Part shown: positions 1-5,368 of the stretch, in pieces
Numbering within the stretch: the stretch's first letter is position 1
Layout of the letters: each line of letters opens with the position of its first letter
Assembly: GCA_016935875.1 (NCBI GenBank)
Contig: JAFGQD010000134.1
Location: 1-5,368 of the forward strand
From: Deltaproteobacteria bacterium
Lineage (GTDB): Bacteria; Desulfobacterota; Syntrophia; Syntrophales; UBA2210
Direction of reading: 5' to 3'
DNA length: 5,368 bases
The notes under the pieces: model-generated
Database searches by the model: none
Seen by the model: only the letters and a program-made list of their open reading frames with translations
What the model was told of the DNA's origin: nothing
Translations under genes and position numbers: made by a program

Positions 1-549
1 CATTCCATGGAGGTCTCGTATCTTGCGGGGATGATGGCCGCCGAGCTTAAGGTGAACGTAAAGGATGCCAAGAGGGCCGGACTGTTGCACGATATAGGGA
101 AGGCGATCGACCATGAGGTGGAAGGGCCACATGCTGTCATCGGAGCGGAGTATGCCAGGAAATTCGGTGAATCCGAAAGGATTGTACAGGCTATCGCGCA
201 GCATCATGATGATGGACGGAACAATACCGTCCTGGGCGTTCTGATACAGGCTGCGGACACCCTTTCCGCCGCGAGACCCGGTGCCCGCAGGGAGATGCTG
301 GCGACATACGTAAAGCGGTTGACCGAACTGGAGGGAATAGCGACATCTTTCAAAGGTGTGGATAAATGCTATGCCATTCAGGCAGGGAGAGAGATACGTA
401 TCCTCGTTGAAAATGAGAAGGTGTCTGAGGATGATGCCGTGATGCTCTGCAAGGATATTGTTAAAAAGGTCGAAGCGGAGCTTACCTACCCCGGACAGAT
501 AAAGGTAACGGTCATACGGGAGATGCGTGTATCCGACTTTGCAAAATAG
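1..549 (+). CDS. rny: Ribonuclease Y, C-terminal part (5' end outside window)
   Basis: RNase Y is a membrane-anchored endoribonuclease that starts decay and processing of mRNA. The reading frame is open from base 1, so the first ATG (base 7) is internal and the gene begins upstream. The N-terminal membrane helix, coiled coil and KH domain are therefore not in view. What is visible is the HD domain: the first codon is the His of the HS-EV-YLAG motif, followed by [13 protein letters not shown] (HD at codons 30-31), the AQHHDD stretch, the [15 protein letters not shown] motif typical of RNase Y, and the conserved tail ending [12 protein letters not shown]. The metal-binding His and His-Asp are present and the C-terminus is full length. 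It is followed after 18 bases by a YmdB-family gene, a pairing also known from Bacillus (ymdA-ymdB). Family identity is very secure from these motifs. Confidence 0.96.
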   Translation, partial: HSMEVSYLAGMMAAELKVNVKDAKRAGLLHDIGKAIDHEVEGPHAVIGAEYARKFGESERIVQAIAQHHDDGRNNTVLGVLIQAADTLSAARPGARREMLATYVKRLTELEGIATSFKGVDKCYAIQAGREIRILVENEKVSEDDAVMLCKDIVKKVEAELTYPGQIKVTVIREMRVSDFAK

Positions 550-567
550 GACGGAAAGATCTGAAGC

Positions 568-1353
568 GTGAAGATACTCTTTATCGGAGACATCGTGGGG
601 AACCCGGGGCGGAGAGCGGTAAAAGTCCTTCTCCCCGGCATAGTGGGGAACTATGGAGTAGACATCGTTATCGCGAATTGTGAGAACGCGGCCGGGGGAT
701 TCGGTGTGACCAGAAAGATCGTTGATGAACTCTACCACAACGAAATAGACATTCTGACTTCCGGAAACCATATATGGGATAAGAAAGAGATAAGTAGTTT
801 TATTGACGACTACGAGACCCTTGTAAGACCGGCCAATTATCCGGAAAAAACCGCAGGTAAGGGAAGTGTGGTGCTTGAAACCAGGCTGGGGATATCTCTG
901 GGTGTGTTGAATCTTGAAGGGAGGGTCTTTATGAAACCCCTCGATTGTCCCTTCCGTGTTGCAGAGAGAGAAATAGATGCGCTGAAGGATAAAACGAATA
1001 TCATCATTGTTGACATGCACGCAGAAGCGACCTCCGAAAAGGAGGCACTGGGGTGGTTTCTGGACGGACGGGTCAGCGCCGTCGTGGGCACTCATACCCA
1101 TGTGCAGACGGCGGACGAAAGAGTGCTCCCCCTCGGAACCGCGTACATAACAGATGCCGGCATGACGGGTTCCTTTGATTCTGTACTGGGTATAAGAAAA
1201 GAGGTGGCACTTGAACGATTTCTCACCTTGCTGCCCAACAGGTTCGATGTCGCGAAAGGGGATGTCCGGCTCCAGGGTGTATTGATTGACATTGATAACA
1301 GGACGGGCAAGGCTCTTTCTATTGAGAGATTGAGCATTGCCATGGAAGGTTGA
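568..1353 (+). CDS. ymdB: YmdB/TIGR00282-family metallophosphoesterase (2',3'-cyclic nucleotide phosphodiesterase type)
   Basis: A 261-residue protein, the usual family length, with no signal peptide or membrane segment. The dinuclear metal-site motifs are all present: GDIVG (Asp8), NCENAAGGFG (Glu39, Asn40), SGNHIWD (Asn67, His68), DMHAEATSEK (His151) and GTHTHVQTAD (His176, His178). In Bacillus the homologue hydrolyses cyclic nucleotides, affects biofilm and motility decisions, and lies next to the RNase Y gene; that biology is family knowledge, not shown here. The start is a GTG at 568, which gives the canonical MKILFIGDIVG N-terminus. The Shine-Dalgarno region is weak (CGGAAAG at 552-558), so translation may depend partly on coupling with rny, whose stop lies 18 bases upstream. 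The stop precedes the tyrS ATG by 5 bases, so rny, this gene and tyrS are probably one transcript. Confidence 0.95.
   Translation: MKILFIGDIVGNPGRRAVKVLLPGIVGNYGVDIVIANCENAAGGFGVTRKIVDELYHNEIDILTSGNHIWDKKEISSFIDDYETLVRPANYPEKTAGKGSVVLETRLGISLGVLNLEGRVFMKPLDCPFRVAEREIDALKDKTNIIIVDMHAEATSEKEALGWFLDGRVSAVVGTHTHVQTADERVLPLGTAYITDAGMTGSFDSVLGIRKEVALERFLTLLPNRFDVAKGDVRLQGVLIDIDNRTGKALSIERLSIAMEG
1344..1349 (+). promoter_or_regulatory. Ribosome-binding site that fixes the tyrS start
   Basis: GGAAGG lies 9 bases before the ATG at 1359. An alternative in-frame TTG at 1350 directly abuts this site with no spacing, so it cannot be served by it. The ATG is therefore the likely start. The site sits in the last codons of the upstream metallophosphoesterase gene, consistent with translational coupling. 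Confidence 0.7.
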
Positions 1354-1358
1354 TACTT

Positions 1359-2648
1359 ATGGGCGGGAAAAGCGCATATGACGTACTTCATGAGAGAGGT
1401 TTTATAGAGCAGGTAACGGATGAGAAGCCCATAAGGGATCTCCTGGAAAGAGAAAATATCACCTGTTATATCGGTTTTGATCCCACAGCCGCGAGTCTTC
1501 ACATCGGGAGCCTTGTTCCGATAATGTCTCTTATGCATATGCAGCAATGCGGCCACAAACCCATCGCTCTTGTCGGCGGAGGCACCGCCCTTATCGGTGA
1601 TCCGAGCGGCAAAACTGAGATGCGCCGCATAATGACACGTGATGAAATAGACATGAACGCGGTGGCTATCAAAAAACAGCTCTCACAGTACTTGGATTTT
1701 GGGGAGGACAGAGCTCTTCTGTTGAACAACGCAGACTGGCTTTCTAATCTCAACTATTTGGAATTTCTGAGAGATGTAGGATCCTGTTTCAGCGTCAACC
1801 GGATGCTTACCGCGGAGAGTTGCAAGATGCGTCTGGAGAAGGGGCTCAATTTCATAGAATTCAATTATATGCTTCTGCAATCCTACGACTTTTATTATCT
1901 CTGCAAGAATTATGGGTGCATTCTCCAGATGGGGGGCAATGACCAGTGGGGCAATATTGTGGCCGGGATTGACCTTACACGGAGACTCGAAGGGAAGAAG
2001 ACCTATGGCATGACCTTTCCCCTTCTGACCACAGCCCAGGGACACAAGATGGGCAAGACCGAGAAGGGAACGGTTTGGCTGGATGCCGGACTTACCAAAC
2101 CCTATGATTATTTCCAATACTGGATAAACACGGAAGATTTGGATGTGGTGAAATTTCTTGCGCTCTTTACCCTTCTGCCGATGGAAGAGGTACAGGAGGC
2201 GGGGAAGCTTTCGGATTCCGAGCTGAATATGGCAAAGGCGGTTCTGGCTTTTGAGGCCACAACTATTACCCATGGACGTGATGCGGCGGTTGCCGCCTGG
2301 GGAGCAGCGGTGAATACTTTCGGCTTAAAACCGGTACGTTCCAACCTGTTCCCATCAAGCTCCATACCCAGAACTGATATATCTCGAGACATCTCTTCGA
2401 TGCCTGTAGTCGCAAAAACGAGGGAAGAAATTGCAGAAGGTATTCCCGCCTTCGAACTTTTTTATGCTGTTGATTTGTGTGCGACCAAGAGTGAAGCGCG
2501 GAGGGTCATCTCGCAGGGCGGCGCTTATGTGAACGGGGAACAGATCCAGACATTTGACGAGAAAATAAGTATCAATCATCTTAATCAAGATGGGGAGATC
2601 CTCCTGAGAAAAGGGAAAAAACGGCATATGGTGATTACGGTATCATGA
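1359..2648 (+). CDS. tyrS: Tyrosyl-tRNA synthetase
   Basis: Class I aminoacyl-tRNA synthetase that charges tRNA-Tyr in the cytoplasm. It has 429 residues from the ATG, close to the 420-430 usual for bacterial TyrRS. The catalytic domain shows YIGFDPTAASLHIGS (HIGH motif as HIGS, residues 48-51), the tyrosine pocket motif YMLLQSYDF (Tyr170, Gln174, Asp177), GGNDQWGN (192-199) and the KMSKS-type loop KMGKT (230-234; many bacterial TyrRS have KFGKT). After a linker, an S4-type RNA-binding domain begins near residue 365 (AVDLCATKSEARRVI, then GGAYVNGEQI) and runs to the C-terminus. The start is chosen on the GGAAGG site 9 bases upstream. It lies 5 bases after the metallophosphoesterase stop. Its last codons overlap stem-loops that may be terminators. 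All expected catalytic motifs are intact. Confidence 0.97.
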   Translation: MGGKSAYDVLHERGFIEQVTDEKPIRDLLERENITCYIGFDPTAASLHIGSLVPIMSLMHMQQCGHKPIALVGGGTALIGDPSGKTEMRRIMTRDEIDMNAVAIKKQLSQYLDFGEDRALLLNNADWLSNLNYLEFLRDVGSCFSVNRMLTAESCKMRLEKGLNFIEFNYMLLQSYDFYYLCKNYGCILQMGGNDQWGNIVAGIDLTRRLEGKKTYGMTFPLLTTAQGHKMGKTEKGTVWLDAGLTKPYDYFQYWINTEDLDVVKFLALFTLLPMEEVQEAGKLSDSELNMAKAVLAFEATTITHGRDAAVAAWGAAVNTFGLKPVRSNLFPSSSIPRTDISRDISSMPVVAKTREEIAEGIPAFELFYAVDLCATKSEARRVISQGGAYVNGEQIQTFDEKISINHLNQDGEILLRKGKKRHMVITVS

Positions 2649-2657
2649 CGATGCCGT
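2616..2657 (-). terminator. Possible intrinsic terminator on the minus strand, for the decayed regulator
   Basis: Read on the minus strand, ACGGCAT (2657-2651) can pair perfectly with ATGCCGT (2627-2621), and the second arm runs directly into a T tract (2621-2616). The loop is long (23 bases). It lies about 30 bases beyond the stop of the minus-strand regulator remnant, where that gene's terminator would be expected, and is embedded in the last codons of tyrS. The pairing is mutually exclusive with the stem described for the plus strand. Confidence 0.4.
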
Positions 2658-2681
2658 TACCATATTCTAGCGAAAGTTTTT
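2626..2681 (+). terminator. Possible transcription terminator after tyrS
   Basis: A stem-loop straddles the tyrS stop codon. The inner stem is ACGGTATC (2637-2644) with GATGCCGT (2650-2657), one G-T pair and a 5-base loop. The outer stem is ATATGGT (2626-2632) with ACCATAT (2659-2665), with a 4x1 internal loop between. A run of five T (2677-2681) follows, but 11 bases after the stem, which is farther than in a textbook intrinsic terminator. The structure is clear; its role as a terminator is an inference from its position at the end of the housekeeping block. Confidence 0.35.
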
Positions 2682-2881
2682 AACGAATTCATTTGAGTCC
2701 ACCTTTGTGCCTTGTTGTATGCAGACTCGACCTTTTTCTTCCTTACAGGGCGGCGGCACCGGCAGTACCTCCTGTTCATCCGCCAGTCTTTTCTAATATC
2801 TTTGTAATATAGAGACGTTGGGCCTCTTCGAAGTTAGTATGTCTGCATAGATGCATAATCCCCCCGGCAGGCATTATCTGC

Positions 2882-2909
2882 TTGACTTTTCCCCCGGATT
2901 GCTTATTAT
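2882..2909 (+). promoter_or_regulatory. Candidate sigma-70-type promoter
   Basis: TTGACT (2882-2887) and TATTAT (2904-2909) each match five of six consensus bases and are 16 bases apart. The predicted start near 2916 would leave a leader of roughly 460 bases before the acyl-CoA ligase. It lies antisense within the decayed regulator, so it may be a chance product of drift. It is nevertheless the best -35/-10 pair I can see upstream of the ligase on this strand. Confidence 0.3.
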
Positions 2910-2914
2910 GACAA

Positions 2915-2939
2915 CTTAAAGCTTAAAGCATCGCTTTAA
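2915..2939. repeat. Tandem 7-base repeat merged with a 7-base inverted repeat
   Basis: CTTAAAG occurs twice in tandem (2915-2921, 2922-2928), and the second copy forms a perfect hairpin arm: TTAAAGC (2923-2929), loop ATC, GCTTTAA (2933-2939). It coincides with the predicted start of transcription from the candidate promoter just upstream, the position of a typical operator. No regulator can be named, and the element lies in decayed coding sequence, so function is only a possibility. Confidence 0.4.
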
Positions 2940-3360
2940 TATCTTTTCCATCCACAATCGCATATTTTGATCCGCCTCACGGGACATTCTCAAAGAACAT
3001 TCTTTTTGATTTGTCTTGTCGTCAGATACAGGGGGATCTGGTGAGGTCATTGCAGGAGGGACAATGATCTGACGTATATCATGTCAAGATTTTTCAATTT
3101 CATAACAGGAAGTCGATCCGTGAACGGCGAATCGGCCCTGAATATAACGCGCTTTACACGGTTTTGAAGAACAAGCTTCAGGAAAACCACGGCGATCTCT
3201 ATCGGGATACTGTCTGACCTCTCAATGAGATGTACAACTGTTCTGCACTATGTGCTTTTGTTACCTTCAGTAGATTAGATAGTAGAGGCTCACTATGAGA
3301 GGACAATGCCGGACACGACGCTCTTCTCGTATTGAATCAGCGTATGACACTATACTGTAA

Positions 3361-3368
3361 AAGGAGGG
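3361..3368 (+). promoter_or_regulatory. Strong ribosome-binding site of the acyl-CoA ligase
   Basis: AAGGAGGG, with AGGAGG 7 bases before the ATG at 3375, is a near-perfect Shine-Dalgarno site and makes the start choice firm. On the opposite strand the same bases fall at the upstream edge of the regulator remnant (CCC-TCC-TTT). The site therefore lies at, or was made from, the junction with the dead gene. Confidence 0.8.
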
Positions 3369-3374
3369 TTTAAC

Positions 3375-4940
3375 ATGAATGAAGATTTAGCAACAAATCT
3401 GATGCGCAGAATAGCTTTTGGTGATTGTCTCAGGAGAACAACTCGAAGATATCATAAAAAGGAGGCGATTGTTTGCGGCGATCAAAGAATCACGTACCAG
3501 CAATTAAACGCGAGAGCGAATCAATTCGCCAATGCTCTGCTGGATATGAATCTTGCCAAGGGTTCCAGGATCGCATTTACCTCTCTGAATTGTCTTGAAT
3601 TTTTCGTTGCCCTCTGTGGTACCGCGAAGGCAGGCATGATATTCCTGCCGCTGAATCCCTTTTTCAAAACAGAGGAAATGACATTCTCCGTCAACAATGC
3701 CGAAGCGGAAGTGTTTATTTTTGACGGCCTCCTGTATCCATTTTTCAAAGAGGCCCTCGAGCAATTCGAACCGGTAAAATACCGTATCGCATTTAATCGG
3801 CCATCAGACGAATTCGAAGATTTTAATACATTCCTGGAAAAAGGCTCCTCAGACGAACCGGAAGTCATCATCGATGATAACGATGTTCTGCTGATGCTAT
3901 ATACCGGCGGCACAACACGGTTCCCCCGCGCAGTTCAACTTACCCACCTCAATATATTCTGTGTTGTCAGCAGTGTGCTCATTGACCTGCCTGCGACATA
4001 TCGTGACAAATCGCTTGCCGTGATGCCCCTGTTCCATATAGCGGCATGCGCATACAGCCTCACGGGTCTTTTTGTGGGAAGTACGATTGTAATACAGCCC
4101 CAGATGGATATGAAACTGATAATGGAAAGCATTGAAAGAGAGCAAATCACACAAATCGTTCTCCTGCCGCCGCTATATCGACAGATGCTCGATCATCCGG
4201 ATTTTGGGAAATACGATCTTTCATCACTGCGAATGGCCACCTACATAGCCGCAGTGATGCCCGAAGATCTGGTGAAAGATATCATGGAGAAGATCTGCCC
4301 CAACTTGAGTTTGATGTTCGGCCAGACGGAAATGTCTCCTTCGGTGACTGTCTTCAAACCCGAAGATCAGCTTACAAAGATGAAATCATTGGGAAACTCT
4401 ACCGTGCATGTTGAAATAGGCGTGATGGACGACAGTGGTAATCTTCTGCCCCCGGGCGAGATCGGTGAGTTTGTATATCGGGCGCCGACAATGATGAAAG
4501 GGTATTACAAAAACGATGAAGAGAACGAAAAAGCATTTCAATATGGCTGGTTTCACAGCGGGGATATGGGTTATCTGGATGAGGATAATTACGTATACTT
4601 CGTGGACCGCAAAAAGGATATGATCAAAACCGGCGGTGAGAATGTAGCCTCGATCGAAGTTGAAAAAACACTGTATCTCGATCCGCGCGTACAGGAAGTC
4701 CATGTAATCGGGTTGCCGCACGACCGCTGGATAGAGGCTATCACAGCCTTTGTAACACCCAAACCGGGTGAGACCGTCACAGAAGAGGAATTGATTGCGC
4801 TGTGTAAAAGCAAGATGGTGGGCTTTAAGGTCCCCAAAAAAGTAATCTTCTTAAACGAGATGCCGCGTTCGGCCGTCGGCAAGGTACTGAAATACAAGAT
4901 TAAGCAGGAGTATGAAGCCCTCTATAACGGTGAGCGCTGA
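3375..4940 (+). CDS. ANL-superfamily acyl-CoA ligase (AMP-forming), substrate unknown
   Basis: Predicted to activate a carboxylic acid with ATP to an acyl-adenylate and then form the CoA thioester. It has 521 residues, normal for the family, with no membrane segment or signal peptide. Motifs in order: TYQQLNARANQFANAL (about 40-55); phosphate loop YTGGTTRFPRAVQLTH (176-191); PLFHIAA (218-224); MFGQTE (314-319); HSGDMGYLDEDNYVYFVDRK (394-413) with ribose-binding Asp397 and hinge Arg412; KTGGENVASIEVE (418-430); and PRSAVGK with the adenylation Lys503. The phosphate loop is unusual: where the family has TTG-PKG, this protein has TTRFPRA, losing the Lys and two Gly. Everything else looks functional. 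A crotonase-family gene follows after 93 bases, so the pair probably belongs to fatty-, alicyclic- or aromatic-acid degradation. Medium/long-chain or aryl acids are all possible. The strong AGGAGG site supports the start. Upstream lies the dead sigma-54 activator in divergent orientation. Confidence 0.92.
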   Translation: MNEDLATNLMRRIAFGDCLRRTTRRYHKKEAIVCGDQRITYQQLNARANQFANALLDMNLAKGSRIAFTSLNCLEFFVALCGTAKAGMIFLPLNPFFKTEEMTFSVNNAEAEVFIFDGLLYPFFKEALEQFEPVKYRIAFNRPSDEFEDFNTFLEKGSSDEPEVIIDDNDVLLMLYTGGTTRFPRAVQLTHLNIFCVVSSVLIDLPATYRDKSLAVMPLFHIAACAYSLTGLFVGSTIVIQPQMDMKLIMESIEREQITQIVLLPPLYRQMLDHPDFGKYDLSSLRMATYIAAVMPEDLVKDIMEKICPNLSLMFGQTEMSPSVTVFKPEDQLTKMKSLGNSTVHVEIGVMDDSGNLLPPGEIGEFVYRAPTMMKGYYKNDEENEKAFQYGWFHSGDMGYLDEDNYVYFVDRKKDMIKTGGENVASIEVEKTLYLDPRVQEVHVIGLPHDRWIEAITAFVTPKPGETVTEEELIALCKSKMVGFKVPKKVIFLNEMPRSAVGKVLKYKIKQEYEALYNGER

Positions 4941-4979
4941 TGGTGACATCGGAAAGAAGTCACCATTACCGCACAGCGG
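4938..4979 (+). other. Stem-loops in the ligase-crotonase gap
   Basis: ATGGTGAC (4940-4947) pairs perfectly with GTCACCAT (4959-4966) around an 11-base loop, starting within the ligase stop codon (4938-4940). A small hairpin CCGC-ACA-GCGG (4969-4979) follows. No T tract comes after, so an intrinsic terminator is unlikely. An mRNA stability or processing element between co-transcribed genes is more plausible. The pairing is visible; the role is inferred. Confidence 0.35.
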
Positions 4980-5033
4980 GAATGGTTCAACCTGAAAAGA
5001 AGATCTTTGTGGAATGATACGAAAGGAGAAAAA

Positions 5034-5368
5034 ATGTCTGACAACTTGATCGTCGTAACAAAGAAGGAAAACATATGTACTTTAATGATGAACCGGCCCG
5101 AGATGATGAATGCTCTGAATCTGGACATGATCGGTGAACTCCAGGATGCCTTGAACGAAATCGCAAAGGATTATTCGGTTAAGGTGGTAATCCTCGAGGG
5201 GGCCGGCGGCAACTTCAGCACCGGATCTTCCATGGAGCTCTTCACGGCCGGGCTGCCGGCACCCTACTGGCAACACGGCATGCTCAAACTCCACATGGCA
5301 ATCAGGACCATGCGCGAGATGCCGCAGCCGATTGTCGCCAAGGTCAGAGGCATGGCAATCGGGGGCGG
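5034..5368 (+). CDS. Enoyl-CoA hydratase/isomerase (crotonase) family protein, 5' part only
   Basis: The first 111 codons of a crotonase-superfamily enzyme; the gene continues beyond the window. It begins at an ATG with AAGGAG (5023-5028) five bases upstream. The N-terminal hallmarks are clear: MNRPEMMNALN (residues 19-29), VKVVILEGAGGNFSTGSSMELF (49-70, first oxyanion-hole segment), then MPQPIVAKVRGMAIGGG (second oxyanion-hole segment at the window edge). In typical hydratases the first segment reads FSAGADL; here it is FSTGSSM, so the usual Ala-Asp is Ser-Ser. The catalytic acid residues normally lie just after the last visible residues, so hydratase, isomerase, hydrolase or ring-hydrolase activity cannot be decided. 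It probably acts on the CoA ester made by the ligase upstream, 93 bases away on the same strand. Family certain, specific reaction unknown. Confidence 0.92.
   Translation, partial: MSDNLIVVTKKENICTLMMNRPEMMNALNLDMIGELQDALNEIAKDYSVKVVILEGAGGNFSTGSSMELFTAGLPAPYWQHGMLKLHMAIRTMREMPQPIVAKVRGMAIGG

Larger units (their letters stand above)
2689..3368 (-). pseudogene. Decayed sigma-54-dependent (NtrC/FhlA-type) transcriptional activator, 5'-truncated
   Basis: Minus-strand translation gives the parts of an enhancer-binding activator in correct order. Near 3194-3238, VVHLIERSDSIPIEI resembles the Walker B stretch (TLFLDEIGDIPLEIQ). At about 3146-3180, LKLVLQNRVKRV matches LLRVLQ-R--KRVG. At 3083-3094, KNLD matches the ATN-KNLDEM segment. 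Around 2880-2950 there is a blurred equivalent of the A-LL-Y-WPGNVRELKQI region. Finally NFEEAQRLYITKILEKTGG, then TGGTAGAAAL, then GRKRSSLHTTRHKGGLK form the Fis-type helix-turn-helix, ending at a stop at 2689-2691. Bases 2979-2689 stay in one frame but carry four internal stops (2977-2979, 2923-2925, 2776-2778, 2743-2745), and the AAA+ part is frameshifted. A weaker PSFYSI trace reaches 3368. The sensor domain and Walker A are absent, as is most of the DLYYRL segment. Such proteins activate sigma-54 promoters, but this copy cannot make a working one. The Fis-type end and Walker B/LLRVLQ stretch are convincing; the boundary above about 3265 is uncertain. Confidence 0.7.

Noticed and set aside
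1350..1358. TTG at 1350 as tyrS start (three residues longer)
   Set aside because: The Shine-Dalgarno sequence would directly abut the TTG, while the ATG at 1359 has ideal spacing.
1683..2273. Long open frame on the minus strand within tyrS (196 residues)
   Set aside because: It lies wholly opposite tyrS, has no recognisable domain and is explained as a shadow of the real gene.
3039..3054. TGG-N8-TTGCA-like pattern with correct GG/GC spacing for a sigma-54 promoter on the plus strand
   Set aside because: Only the GG and TTGC parts match; the CAC part is absent. It sits in the AAA+ remnant and is over 300 bases from the ligase start, so chance is likely.
3081..3167. Small plus-strand frame of 28 codons starting at ATG 3081
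   Set aside because: It has no ribosome-binding site, no known similarity, and lies antisense to the regulator remnant.
3064..3217. A plus-strand frame preceded by GGAGGG and ATG-ATC-TGA that, with one base removed, would read MSDVYHVK... to a stop at 3215
   Set aside because: It lies exactly opposite the Walker B/LLRVLQ segment of the minus-strand regulator remnant, which has a recognisable family match. The plus-strand reading resembles nothing I know and needs a frameshift.
3332..3356. TTGAAT and TATACT as a promoter just before the ligase
   Set aside because: The spacer is only 13 bases, and transcription from TATACT would begin at or inside the ribosome-binding site.
2649..3374. tRNA, small RNA, insertion sequence ends or CRISPR repeats in the gap
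   Set aside because: I saw no tRNA-like cloverleaf, no terminal inverted repeats with target duplications, and no spaced direct repeats.

Overview
The window looks like a chromosomal segment from an anaerobic Gram-negative bacterium, most likely a Desulfobacterota-type (former Deltaproteobacteria) or similar fatty- or aromatic-acid degrader. This is inferred from three things: the rny / YmdB-family / tyrS gene order, an acyl-CoA ligase followed by a crotonase, and the remains of a sigma-54-dependent activator. No taxonomic marker is present, so the assignment is tentative.

Left half (1-2648): a compact, co-directional housekeeping block on the + strand. It holds the 3' end of the gene for ribonuclease Y (HD domain and C-terminus), then a YmdB/TIGR00282-family metallophosphoesterase, then tyrosyl-tRNA synthetase. 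The gaps are 18 and 5 bases, so the three are probably co-transcribed and serve RNA turnover and translation. All key motifs visible in them are intact.

Middle (2649-3374): 726 bases with no intact gene. Read on the minus strand, this is not empty. It carries the wreck of a sigma-54 (NtrC/FhlA-type) enhancer-binding activator: Walker B region, LLRVLQ-like helix, ATN-K-NLD-like segment, a blurred WPGNVREL region and a C-terminal Fis-type helix-turn-helix, in the correct order, broken by several stops and frameshifts. Its 5' part (sensor domain and Walker A) is missing and the remnant runs up to the ribosome-binding site of the next gene. Its 3' end converges on tyrS, where overlapping alternative stem-loops could act as terminators.

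Right half (3375-5368): a catabolic-looking pair on the + strand. A 521-residue ANL-superfamily acyl-CoA ligase, with an unusual phosphate-loop sequence, is followed after 93 bases by the start of an enoyl-CoA hydratase/isomerase (crotonase) family gene that runs off the window. Together they suggest activation of a carboxylic acid to its CoA thioester and processing of the enoyl-CoA; the substrate cannot be told from sequence alone.

I did not find a new defence system, CRISPR array, tRNA, rRNA or insertion sequence. The most noteworthy item is the decayed regulator hidden in the apparent intergenic region and its junction with the ligase gene.
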